Below are positions 1 through 6,180 of a stretch of DNA of 7,183 nt, piece after piece. Origin of the DNA: Bacteroidia bacterium (GTDB lineage: Bacteria; Bacteroidota; Bacteroidia; Chitinophagales; Saprospiraceae). The number at the start of each line of letters is the position of its first letter. The first letter of the stretch is position 1. The notes below the pieces were generated by a model that ran no database searches, was not told where the DNA came from, and saw nothing but the letters and a program-made list of their open reading frames with translations. The translations under genes and the position numbers were made by a program. The stretch lies in NCBI GenBank assembly GCA_030431945.1, contig JAUIIF010000230.1:1-7183 (forward strand), given 5' to 3'.

Positions 1-561
1 CTCCTCGTCAAGACGGCCGCGATGTACCACGACATCGGCAAGGTGGTCAATCCAGGTTTTTTCATTGAAAATCAGAATGGTCCCAACCCCCACGAAAAAC
101 TCAGCCCTAAGGAAAGTTCTGCCATCATAATCGGCCACGTTACGGAAGGGGTAAGGCTCGCTAAGCAGGCGGGTTTACCGAAGGTGATCATTGATTTCAT
201 CCTTACGCACCACGGCACGACACGGACAGAGTTTTTCTACCGGGCCTACATTAAGGACCATCCGGAAAGGGAAGCAGAGGAAGCAGACTTCCGGTATCCG
301 GGCCCCAGGCCGGTGACCAAAGAACAAACGATTCTGATGTTGGCCGACAGTACCGAAGCGGCCTGCAAGAGCCTGAAAAACCCTACGGAGGAAGAACTGC
401 TGGACCTGATTGACAACGTCATTCGCGGAAAACTAACTTCCGGGCAACTTGAAGAAAGCCGGCTTAACTTCCAGGAACTGGAAACTTGCCGCGGCGTATT
501 CAAGGCCATCCTGAAAAGCGTACACCACGTGCGCATTGCCTACCCGAAGGAAGAGGAGTAG
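1..561 (+). CDS. pgpH: 7TM-HD family c-di-AMP phosphodiesterase (PgpH-like), C-terminal HD domain, 5' truncated
   Basis: Open from the first base to TAG at 559-561, giving 186 C-terminal residues; the start and the membrane part lie outside the window. The fragment is an HD phosphohydrolase domain: the metal-binding His-Asp pair in 'YHDIGK' (window residues 10-11), a second His in 'GHV' (46), the His pair in 'THHG' (70-71) and the closing Asp in 'LADS' (116). The 'NPH' insert after the HD motif and 'YPGP' (99-102) are typical of Bacteroidetes members of the 7TM-HD (YqfF/PgpH) family. These are membrane proteins whose cytoplasmic HD domain hydrolyses cyclic di-AMP to pApA, linked to osmotic and cell-wall homeostasis. 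All expected metal ligands in this portion are present, so it should be active. Family assignment is firm; the c-di-AMP substrate is inferred from characterised relatives. Its stop is 5 bases from the stop of the convergent marR gene, with no terminator between them. Confidence 0.9.
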   Translation, partial: LLVKTAAMYHDIGKVVNPGFFIENQNGPNPHEKLSPKESSAIIIGHVTEGVRLAKQAGLPKVIIDFILTHHGTTRTEFFYRAYIKDHPEREAEEADFRYPGPRPVTKEQTILMLADSTEAACKSLKNPTEEELLDLIDNVIRGKLTSGQLEESRLNFQELETCRGVFKAILKSVHHVRIAYPKEEE

Positions 562-566
562 TCGTT

Positions 567-1022
567 TTACCCCCTTAATTTATCCAGCAAGTTGCTCAGG
601 ATGCTTGCTTCTTCTTCCGATAGATGCCGGAAGGCGAAGGTCTTCGTACTTTCAACGGCCTCGCTGGCCGCTTCGATCAGTTCCAGTCCGGCAGCGGTAA
701 TCAGAATGTCCACCCTGCGCCGGTCGGCAGCACATTCCTGGCGCTCCACCAGTCCTTTTTCTTTTAGTTTATCCACCAAGCGGCTGGCATTTGACATTTT
801 GTCCAGCATTCGTTCCGTGAGTAACTTCACGGTAGCGGGCTTGCCGGCACGGCCGCGCAAAATGCGCAGGATATTAAATTGCTGGAGGCTCAGGCCGAAA
901 GGTTTCAGGGCCTGACCGGTTTGTTGATTTATCCAGGCGGCCGTGTAGAGGATATTGACCTGCGCACGGTGGGTAGCGGACTTAAAAGCCGGTTGTTGGA
1001 TTGCTTCTTCAATGGTGGCCAT
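567..1022 (-). CDS. MarR-family winged helix-turn-helix transcriptional regulator
   Basis: A 151-residue protein, the usual length for MarR regulators. It has an N-terminal dimerisation helix region (about 15-40), a central winged HTH (about 45-110, including 'LSLQQFNILRILRG' and the recognition-helix stretch 'DKMSNASRLVDKLKEKGLV'), the characteristic wing 'ADRRRVDILITAAG' (about 99-112) and a C-terminal dimerisation helix ending 'LSNLLDKLRG'. Such proteins act as cytoplasmic dimers that repress target promoters and often release DNA on binding small phenolic or other ligands. The ATG at 1020-1022 is the only sensible start, since it places the N-terminal helix at the normal distance. No Shine-Dalgarno is visible, as usual in Bacteroidetes. 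No divergent partner lies next to it (proC starts 308 bases away), so its target is unknown; the MATE exporter gene about 1.2 kb away is a candidate by function only. Ligand unknown. Confidence 0.95.
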   Translation of the reverse strand: MATIEEAIQQPAFKSATHRAQVNILYTAAWINQQTGQALKPFGLSLQQFNILRILRGRAGKPATVKLLTERMLDKMSNASRLVDKLKEKGLVERQECAADRRRVDILITAAGLELIEAASEAVESTKTFAFRHLSEEEASILSNLLDKLRG

Positions 1023-1043
1023 GAGTTGGGTATAGTAAATGAA

Positions 1044-1061
1044 ATAAGATACGAATGCATT
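1044..1061 (-). promoter_or_regulatory. Possible marR promoter with overlapping palindrome
   Basis: On the minus strand an octamer TATCTTAT (1051 down to 1044) resembles the Bacteroidetes -7 box TAnnTTTG, with two mismatches, and would give a leader of roughly 15 bases to the ATG at 1022. Directly upstream is the 8-bp palindrome AATGCATT (1054-1061), flanked by TACG (1050-1053) and CGTA (1066-1069). This is where a self-repressing MarR protein could bind. No TTG -33 box is seen at the right distance, so this is only suggestive. Confidence 0.25.
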
Positions 1062-1166
1062 AGTCCGTACCTACATTTAATACAGTTGCGGATGATTTTG
1101 TTTTAAGCAGGCGGGATAAAAGAGACTGTTTCAGCAAGTGTGTCTTCTACCCTTGCCCTTACACCT

Positions 1167-1174
1167 TATTTTCG
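1167..1174 (+). promoter_or_regulatory. Candidate distal -7 box upstream of proC
   Basis: TATTTTCG matches the Bacteroidetes -7 consensus TAnnTTTG except for C at the seventh position. It sits within a 12-mer almost identical to the one at 1296-1307. Initiation about 7 bases downstream (near 1181) would produce either a proC leader of about 150 bases containing the 1198-1241 hairpin, or a separate small RNA. No good TTG -33 element is found 19-21 bases upstream. Confidence 0.3.
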
Positions 1175-1197
1175 CACCTGCGGCCGCGCCCTGATCA

Positions 1198-1241
1198 GGT
1201 CAGGCCCCACGCCAGGAAGAGTGATGGCTGGGGGGCTGACC
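1198..1241 (+). other. GC-rich interrupted stem-loop in the proC upstream region
   Basis: The arms pair as GGTCAG (1198-1203) with CTGACC (1236-1241), CCCC (1205-1208) with GGGG (1232-1235), and CCAG (1212-1215) with CTGG (1228-1231). G1204 and ACG (1209-1211) are bulged, and the loop is 12 bases. That is 14 pairs, mostly G-C. No T-tract follows on either strand, so it is not an intrinsic terminator. It could be a structured 5' leader, a small RNA body, or a protein-binding site; I cannot assign it to a known RNA family. Confidence 0.45.
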
Positions 1242-1298
1242 GTTGGAAAAAGGCAATTTTGACATTCCCCTGCGGCCTCCGGGTCTTCAGTGGCCCCT

Positions 1299-1306
1299 TA
1301 TCTTCG
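1299..1306 (+). promoter_or_regulatory. Candidate proximal -7 box of proC
   Basis: TATCTTCG fits the Bacteroidetes -7 box TAnnTTTG at five of six fixed positions and lies 24 bases before the proC ATG, so initiation near 1313 would leave a leader of about 18 bases. The only nearby TTTG (1258-1261) is 37 bases upstream, too far for a normal 19-21 base spacer, so the -33 element is not identified. Confidence 0.4.
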
Positions 1307-1330
1307 CTGCGGAAAAACCACCCTAACAAC

Positions 1331-2134
1331 ATGAAGATTCTGATAATTGGCGGCGGAAATATGGGGATGACCTACGCGCGTAGTTTGTTGCGTGCTCATC
1401 TTGTCCAGCCGGAAGACCTGATGGTTTTGGAACGTAGTCCGGAGCAGGCCGAAAAATTACGGGCGGAAAAAATTGGCGTAGTCTTTTCGGACCCGGCAAA
1501 ATGCCTGAGTGTAGCGGACCTGATCATTCTTGCCGTGAAGCCTCAGGACAGCGCCAAGTTGTTCCAGACCCTGCGCCCGGCCACGGACCCACAACAGGTC
1601 TATCTTTCCATTATGGCGGGCGTAACGATAGCGACAATCCAGCACGGTCTGGGCGTTGAAAAAGTCATCCGGGCCATGCCGAACCTCCCCGCACAGATTG
1701 GTTTGGGAATGACGAGTTATACCGCCAGTGATGCCGTTACCCGGATAGAGCTTGTGCTTGTCCAAAACTTACTGAATACCACGGGAAAAGCCATTTACGT
1801 GGACAATGAGTACGCAATTGATGCTACTACGGCCATATCCGGCAGTGGCCCGGCTTACGTGCTGTATTTCATGCAAGCGATGATTGAAGTGGCGCAGGAG
1901 ATGGGCTTCAACCCCAGCCAGGCGGAGCTGCTGGTGGCCCAGACTTTCCGCGGAGCGGTGGAACTGCAGATGAAAAACGACCTGAGTTGTGAAGAATGGA
2001 TCAAGCGGGTCTCTTCCAAGGGAGGTACTACGGAGGCCGCCATCAACAGTTTCAAGGCTACGTCCGTTTACGAAGACATAAAAAATGGCGCCAAAGCAGC
2101 TTTGGCGCGGGCGGAGGAATTAGGCAGGGGGTAA
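1331..2134 (+). CDS. proC: Pyrroline-5-carboxylate reductase
   Basis: A 267-residue protein, normal for ProC. It catalyses the last step of proline synthesis: NAD(P)H-dependent reduction of 1-pyrroline-5-carboxylate to L-proline in the cytoplasm. The N-terminus is a Rossmann nucleotide-binding fold with 'IIGGGNMG' (residues 5-12); 'AVKPQ' and the 'MPNLPAQIG' segment are family landmarks; the helical dimerisation and substrate domain carries 'SGSGPAYV' (170-177) and the signature 'SSKGGTTEAAI' (228-238). The frame is open upstream to an ATG at 1259, but the start at 1331 is chosen because it puts the first Rossmann strand at residue 2; the extra 24 residues would be unlike the family. The downstream MATE gene is on the same strand 90 bases later, but with its own promoter-like boxes. 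No other proline genes are in view. Confidence 0.97.
   Translation: MKILIIGGGNMGMTYARSLLRAHLVQPEDLMVLERSPEQAEKLRAEKIGVVFSDPAKCLSVADLIILAVKPQDSAKLFQTLRPATDPQQVYLSIMAGVTIATIQHGLGVEKVIRAMPNLPAQIGLGMTSYTASDAVTRIELVLVQNLLNTTGKAIYVDNEYAIDATTAISGSGPAYVLYFMQAMIEVAQEMGFNPSQAELLVAQTFRGAVELQMKNDLSCEEWIKRVSSKGGTTEAAINSFKATSVYEDIKNGAKAALARAEELGRG
2088..2108. repeat. Perfect hairpin inside the 3' end of proC
   Basis: GCGCCAAAG (2088-2096) and CTTTGGCGC (2100-2108) form a perfect 9-bp inverted repeat with a 3-base loop, about 25 bases before the proC stop. On the minus strand it is followed at once by CATTTTTTATG (2087 down to 2077), so in that direction it has the form of an intrinsic terminator. No minus-strand gene is present upstream of it in this window. 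The repeat also encodes an Ala/Lys-rich helix (NGAKAALARAEE), so coding constraint may explain part of the symmetry. Confidence 0.5.
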
Positions 2135-2157
2135 TCACTTCCTTACGGTTGGTGGAT

Positions 2158-2184
2158 CTTAGGCCTAAGTCAAAGTGGTTTAGG
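2158..2184. promoter_or_regulatory. Palindromic, operator-like cluster upstream of the MATE gene
   Basis: A perfect 12-bp palindrome CTTAGGCCTAAG (2158-2169) is followed by a third TTAGG half (2180-2184), which can pair with the CCTAA at 2164-2168 across an 11-base loop. The cluster lies just upstream of the first promoter-like octamer for the transporter gene. That is a reasonable place for a repressor or activator site, but the binding protein is unknown. Confidence 0.35.
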
Positions 2185-2186
2185 TA

Positions 2187-2220
2187 TATCTTTAAAAGAA
2201 AGCCAGAGCGGCTATCTTTA
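2187..2220 (+). promoter_or_regulatory. Tandem TATCTTTA boxes ahead of the MATE gene
   Basis: The octamer TATCTTTA occurs twice, at 2187-2194 and 2213-2220, 26 bases apart. Each matches the Bacteroidetes -7 box TAnnTTTG except at the last base. The first would start transcription near 2201 and leave a leader of about 24 bases. The second ends only 4 bases before the GTG start codon, so use of it would give a leaderless or near-leaderless mRNA. No clear -33 TTG is seen for either. Confidence 0.4.
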
Positions 2221-2224
2221 CGGT

Positions 2225-3580
2225 GTGAAGCTGAGCACCTCCTACCGCGACATCTGGAAGGTATCCATCCCGATTATTATCGGCAGCGCCGCCCAGAACG
2301 TGGTGGCGATGACGGACAGTATCTTTCTGTACTACAAGAGTGAGGAAGATTTTGCGGCCATTGGTTTTGTGGCAGCGTTTTACATCATTGTTGCGGCCGT
2401 GGGTTTTGGTTTTAGCCGGGGCGGGCAGATTTTGATGGCCCGCCGCGCCGGCCAGGCGCGGCCGGAAGGTGTCGGTCGGGTGTTCTACTCCACTATTTAT
2501 TTTGAACTCGTGCTGGCCGGCTTGCTTTTTCTCTTCATGACCTTCGGGACCTACTGGCTGTTTGCGGGATTCGTGGATTCAGACGTCATCTTCTACAAAG
2601 CGCTGGAATACCTTGAAACCCGTAAATGGGGGGTATTTGCCAGTTACCTGGGCGTAGCCTGTGTGGCGTTGTATACAGGAATTGCGCGACCGTTATTTAT
2701 CATTATCGACACCTTCATTCTGGCCGCCACCAATATTTTTCTGGACCGGGCGCTAATTTTCGGAATGTATGGATTTCCGGAAATGGGCATTGCCGGCGCG
2801 GGGCTGGCCAGTACCATCTCGGAATACGTAGCGCTGCTTGTTTTTTTGGTCTACATGATTTTTGATCGCAAAAACCGGGTGTACAACATCTTTAAATTCC
2901 CGAAATGGGATCCTGTAATAATTCGGGAGATAGTGGGGCTGTCCGTACCAATCGTCGCCATGTCGGTTGTCGGCCTGGGGAGTGGCTTTGTTTTTTTCGG
3001 CCTGGTGGAGAACTTTGGGGAACGGGCACTGGCCACCACCAACATCGTACGCATTGCCTACCTCATTTTATCCATTCCTGCCTGGGGTTTTTGTACTGGC
3101 ATTAATACCATGGCGAGTTATTTTGTCGGGGCAGGACAGCCGGAAAAAGTGCGCGTTGTTTTATGGAAGACCTCCTTTCTGTGTTTGGGCATTACGACGC
3201 TGATGATTCTCCCTCTCCTGATATTTCCCAACCAGGTGCTCTATCCGATCCTGGGCGACGAACGTGCTTACCTGATCGATGCCGCTTACCCTGTTTTTTG
3301 GGTTCTGTGGGGCATCCTGACCGCTTTCAGTTTTGGTAGTATTTTCTTCAACGGGCTCATTGGTGCCGGCGAAACCGGGCTGGCGTTAAAACTGCAGAGC
3401 CTGTGTGCGGCCGGTTACGTCATCCTGATTTTTATTGTTGTCCGGGCCTCCTGGGGTACCATGGTCTTAGCCTGGTCCGTGGAGATTTTTTACTGGCTGG
3501 CGATCTTCGGGCTCGCGTATGCCTTTTTTCAGCGACCGAGGTGGCGTAAAAAAGCAATTGATTCAGAAGAGATTCAGTAA
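2225..3580 (+). CDS. MATE-family multidrug/cation antiporter (NorM/DinF-like)
   Basis: A 451-residue, very hydrophobic protein of normal MATE length with about twelve membrane segments arranged as two six-helix bundles. Segments are visible near residues 10-30, 44-66, 88-110, 132-155, 155-175, 185-215, 235-260, 275-300, 312-335, 350-375, 385-410 and 415-440. The N-terminal 'SIPIIIGSAAQNVVAMTDSIF' region and the second-half counterpart 'LSVPIVAMSVVGLGSGF' are characteristic of the two MATE repeats, and the C-terminus is a basic cytoplasmic tail. Such proteins expel drugs or metabolites from the inner membrane in exchange for Na+ or H+. The GTG at 2225 is chosen because it gives the short pre-helix sequence MKLSTSYRDIWKV usual in Bacteroidetes homologues; a later Met would cut into helix 1. 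Substrate and coupling ion cannot be read from the sequence. The nearby MarR regulator could plausibly control an exporter, but they are not adjacent. Confidence 0.94.
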   Translation: MKLSTSYRDIWKVSIPIIIGSAAQNVVAMTDSIFLYYKSEEDFAAIGFVAAFYIIVAAVGFGFSRGGQILMARRAGQARPEGVGRVFYSTIYFELVLAGLLFLFMTFGTYWLFAGFVDSDVIFYKALEYLETRKWGVFASYLGVACVALYTGIARPLFIIIDTFILAATNIFLDRALIFGMYGFPEMGIAGAGLASTISEYVALLVFLVYMIFDRKNRVYNIFKFPKWDPVIIREIVGLSVPIVAMSVVGLGSGFVFFGLVENFGERALATTNIVRIAYLILSIPAWGFCTGINTMASYFVGAGQPEKVRVVLWKTSFLCLGITTLMILPLLIFPNQVLYPILGDERAYLIDAAYPVFWVLWGILTAFSFGSIFFNGLIGAGETGLALKLQSLCAAGYVILIFIVVRASWGTMVLAWSVEIFYWLAIFGLAYAFFQRPRWRKKAIDSEEIQ

Positions 3581-3596
3581 TTTTTCTTCCGTAAAG

Positions 3597-3628
3597 TTGA
3601 TATTTATTCCTGATTTATTGTAGTTTTT
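3597..3628 (+). promoter_or_regulatory. Bacteroidetes-type promoter for the secreted beta-helix gene
   Basis: A -33 TTG (3597-3599) and a -7 box TAGTTTTT (3621-3628, against TAnnTTTG) are separated by 21 bases, within the 19-21 base spacing known for the primary sigma factor of this phylum. Transcription would begin near 3635 and leave a leader of about 36 bases to the ATG at 3671. This is the only place in the window where both boxes occur at the right distance. Confidence 0.5.
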
Positions 3629-3670
3629 CGCATATCTCCCGCTTTTCCAGCTTCTGATTAATTACCTCTC

Positions 3671-6112
3671 ATGAAAATCTACCTGATTCTTCTCAGTACG
3701 TTGCTGCTGAGCTGTGCTGCTGCTGCGCAAACCACAATTTACGTTGACCCTTCGCTTGCCCATAGTCCGGCCGCTACGGGAACTTTGAGTGATCCATACG
3801 GAGACATCAGTCTGGCCGTGGAGGACGTATTTCTTGCGGGAGGAGGAGAAGTTCTTATTCTGGGTGGCACCTATGAGCTTACCAGCCAGGTGGCCATCTC
3901 CACGGCCGCAACGGAACAAGCTCCGGTTGTCATTAAGCCGGTAAGCGGATCAATGGTCAAGTTTAACTTCGGTATCAGAAGCGCCTTTTACTTCGAGCCA
4001 ACCTCCAGTTATATTACCCTGCAAGGCGTTGAAATAGACGGTAATACTGACGAGACTGACTTTTGGTGCATTGTTGCTCAGGACCTGTGGAGTGAAGACG
4101 GTAATCCGGATGGCGGAGGGCTGGCCGTTATTCTCGATGGTCAACACATTACCATCCGGGATAACTTCATCCATGATTGTTACCAAAAAGGCGTGGAAAT
4201 ACGCGATGGAAGGTACGTAGTGGTCGCAGGAAACATCATTCAATCCATTGCGAATACTTCCCTTTCCGGAGGCCACGGAATTATGCGCCAGCAGGTTGGA
4301 AGGGAGTATTTTGATGATGACTTGGCGGGCGTTTACCGCTGGGACATCCGGGAGAACCTCATTTTTAACGTGGAACAGAGAATCTATTCCTGGGTACCCC
4401 GTAAGGGCTTTATGGAGATGGTGATCGACGAAGGAAAGTCCATTCTGATTGACGATCCTAAAGATACTGACGGTAACCAGGAGCAGATGAGTGCCCGTAT
4501 CATTAATAACGTCATCGCCTTCGGTGCCGTCGATCACATTCGCCTGAAGAGTACTCCGAATTTAGAGGTCAGCAATAACAGCATTTATTCGGAAGGTACT
4601 AAAGCAGACGGCATCTCGGACAAAGGTGGTGACACCCCCACGCCTCAATTTACTAATTTCATTTGTCGGAACAATGCGGCGCAGACGGTGGCTGCAGTCT
4701 CGGCTATTGAGATTGATCAGGCCGTCCAGGAAACCACCGATGCCGGCGGGCTTCCGGTAGTCGCTAACAACTACGCGATGGATGGTAAAATTAAGCCCCC
4801 CGGACAATCCGGACTGATCCGCCTGACCAGCGGTCAGTTATTTGTCAACCCCAACGGCGGCAACTTTTCCATCAATCCTGCTTTAAATCTTCCGGCAGGC
4901 GTTGGGGTGGACCCGGCAGTATTGGCAAATCTTGCACAAAAGAGTACTGACTTCAATGTTTCGATCGGCTGGGATGGCTGGCTTACGGATAACCTTAAGT
5001 TGAGCCAGACTATCCTGGACAACATACCTGGCGTGAATGACGGCATCCCCGGAAACGAAACCGTCTTTACCGACGCAGGCATCATATCCGCTGACCATAC
5101 CCACATTGATTTTGACGTCGTGGATGGCTCCTGGAAGGTAGCCCGTAATGCTCCGGATACGATGAGATTCGAACTAAACCCCGCCTACGAAGCCTGGTAC
5201 TCCTCCGTAGCGACTACGCATCTCAATGCCAGCGGTGCAGAATACGAACGGATTCGCTGGGGAGACAGTGAAGTTAAGCAGACGCAAGTATTCGATCCCA
5301 ATTGGCTCACTGTAGCCCAGGTAACGGCGGCCTCCAATACCCTGATCAACGGCTACGATAATTTTTTCACGCTTGATGGCGACCTTTTGGTGGACTTTGC
5401 AGGAGTTACCCCGGCCATCGGCGATAGCTACGACATCATCATTGCCGGAAACATTACATCGGCAAATACAGAAACACTATTTAACCGGGTACTCTTTGAG
5501 GGATTTACACCGGAGAATTATGCCCTGGAGATTGTGAACGTTGCCGATAAACAAGTGGTGAGACTGACGATCCTGGCACCAGTCCTTCCCGTCGATTTGT
5601 TGTCCTTTCAAGGTACTATTCTCAGCAAAGCCAAGCACCTGCTGACCTGGAAAACGACAAGAGAAACCGATAATTCATTCTTTGAAGTCCAACGTACCGC
5701 CACGGGGCAAATTTGGGAGGTCATTGGAAAAGTGAGCGGATCAGGGGATGCGCAGGAGCTGAATTCTTATGCCTTTACGGACAGTTCTCCCCTCACGGGG
5801 ATTAACCTGTACCGGCTGCGGCAAGTGGACCGGGATGGATCATTTAGTTTTTCACCTGTCCTCGAACTTATGAGTGCAGAAACTTCCTCCGCAAACCCAC
5901 CCTACCCTAACCCATTTACCAGTCATCTTACGCTCCCGATCAGCCACCCCGGCAAGCAATTCACCCTGTTCAGTTTCGATGGACGAGATCTTACCAATGA
6001 GGTAAGCCTTCGCTTTACTCATGGAAGAATTGAGCTGGAGGGAAAAAACCTGCCCGCCGGTGAGTACCTGATTAAATACGGAGACCAAGTGACTACTGTC
6101 GTTAAAAAATAA
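3671..6112 (+). CDS. Secreted right-handed parallel beta-helix protein with T9SS type A sorting domain
   Basis: An 813-residue exported protein. Residues 1-20 are a signal peptide: a basic start, a hydrophobic run, then 'SCAAAAQ' before the mature 'TTIYVDPS'. Residues about 22-340 resemble pectate-lyase-like parallel beta-helix proteins: the opening 'YVDPS...GTLSDPYGDISLAVED...GGTYEL' and repeated short strands ending in Asn or Asp such as 'ITIRDNFIHD', 'VVVAGNIIQS', 'RIINNVIAFG' and 'LEVSNNSIYS'. About 440-545 is unassigned; about 555-635 contains 'DGDLLVDFAGVTPAIGDSYD', like the beta-rich linker repeats of secreted proteins. Residues 640-735 are the FN3-like module common in Bacteroidetes exoproteins ('LPVDLLSFQG...LTWKTTRETDNSFFEVQR...YRLRQVDRDGSFSFS'). 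Residues about 742-813 are the sorting domain, with 'PNPF' (746-749) and the 'LPAGEYLIKYGD' end, which directs export by the type IX system and anchoring or release at the cell surface. The helix fold suggests polysaccharide binding or cleavage, but I cannot name catalytic residues or a substrate. Confidence 0.93.
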   Translation: MKIYLILLSTLLLSCAAAAQTTIYVDPSLAHSPAATGTLSDPYGDISLAVEDVFLAGGGEVLILGGTYELTSQVAISTAATEQAPVVIKPVSGSMVKFNFGIRSAFYFEPTSSYITLQGVEIDGNTDETDFWCIVAQDLWSEDGNPDGGGLAVILDGQHITIRDNFIHDCYQKGVEIRDGRYVVVAGNIIQSIANTSLSGGHGIMRQQVGREYFDDDLAGVYRWDIRENLIFNVEQRIYSWVPRKGFMEMVIDEGKSILIDDPKDTDGNQEQMSARIINNVIAFGAVDHIRLKSTPNLEVSNNSIYSEGTKADGISDKGGDTPTPQFTNFICRNNAAQTVAAVSAIEIDQAVQETTDAGGLPVVANNYAMDGKIKPPGQSGLIRLTSGQLFVNPNGGNFSINPALNLPAGVGVDPAVLANLAQKSTDFNVSIGWDGWLTDNLKLSQTILDNIPGVNDGIPGNETVFTDAGIISADHTHIDFDVVDGSWKVARNAPDTMRFELNPAYEAWYSSVATTHLNASGAEYERIRWGDSEVKQTQVFDPNWLTVAQVTAASNTLINGYDNFFTLDGDLLVDFAGVTPAIGDSYDIIIAGNITSANTETLFNRVLFEGFTPENYALEIVNVADKQVVRLTILAPVLPVDLLSFQGTILSKAKHLLTWKTTRETDNSFFEVQRTATGQIWEVIGKVSGSGDAQELNSYAFTDSSPLTGINLYRLRQVDRDGSFSFSPVLELMSAETSSANPPYPNPFTSHLTLPISHPGKQFTLFSFDGRDLTNEVSLRFTHGRIELEGKNLPAGEYLIKYGDQVTTVVKK

Positions 6113-6160
6113 GAAAAGCCGGCTCCTCATTGCGCTAAATTGCGTAACATGGAGCCGGCT
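6104..6160 (-). terminator. Intrinsic terminator of the ykuK-like gene, shared by convergent 3' ends
   Basis: AGCCGGCTCC (6117-6126) and GGAGCCGGCT (6151-6160) form a perfect 10-bp inverted repeat with a 24-base loop. On the minus strand the hairpin runs into TTTTCTTATTTTTT (6117 down to 6104), a good U-tract, and it begins 20 bases after the stop of the minus-strand RNase H-like gene. The U-tract is encoded by the final Lys codons and stop of the convergent secreted-protein gene. On the plus strand no T-run follows, so it may stop that transcript only weakly. The loop contains ATTGCG twice. Confidence 0.75.
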
Positions 6161-6180
6161 GATCTAATCAGGGGGCCGTC

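Larger units (their letters stand above)
1023..1330. other. 308-base intergenic spacer with paired promoter-like 12-mers and a GC-rich hairpin
   Basis: This spacer separates the 5' end of marR (minus) from the 5' end of proC (plus), so it should hold divergent control signals. I see no credible coding region: the open frame running in from 1259 ahead of proC has no homology-like content before the proC ATG. It contains a near repeat of a 12-mer, CCTTATTTTCGC (1164-1175) and CCTTATCTTCGC (1296-1307); a 9-bp direct repeat CCTGCGGCC (1177-1185 and 1269-1277); the NotI-type palindrome GCGGCCGC (1180-1187); a palindrome CCTGATCAGG (1190-1199); and a strong interrupted hairpin (1198-1241). Separate entries describe the parts. 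Confidence 0.6.

Noticed and set aside
879..1106. Plus-strand 75-residue ORF across the 5' end of marR
   Set aside because: Most of it is antisense to the MarR coding sequence and nothing in it is recognisable.
1190..1241. Signal recognition particle (4.5S-type) RNA before proC
   Set aside because: The GATCAGGTCAGG stretch resembles the 5' side of SRP domain IV, but the expected GGAA tetraloop with the AGCAGCC 3' side is not in register; the loop here is a different 12 bases.
1259..1330. Start of proC at 1259, giving 24 extra residues
   Set aside because: The Rossmann strand begins at the Met at 1331, as in the family, and the extension covers a promoter-like box.
3950..4537. Minus-strand 195-residue ORF inside the secreted-protein gene
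   Set aside because: It is entirely antisense to a well-supported CDS with recognisable domains; its sequence has no domain-like pattern and is explained as a coding shadow.
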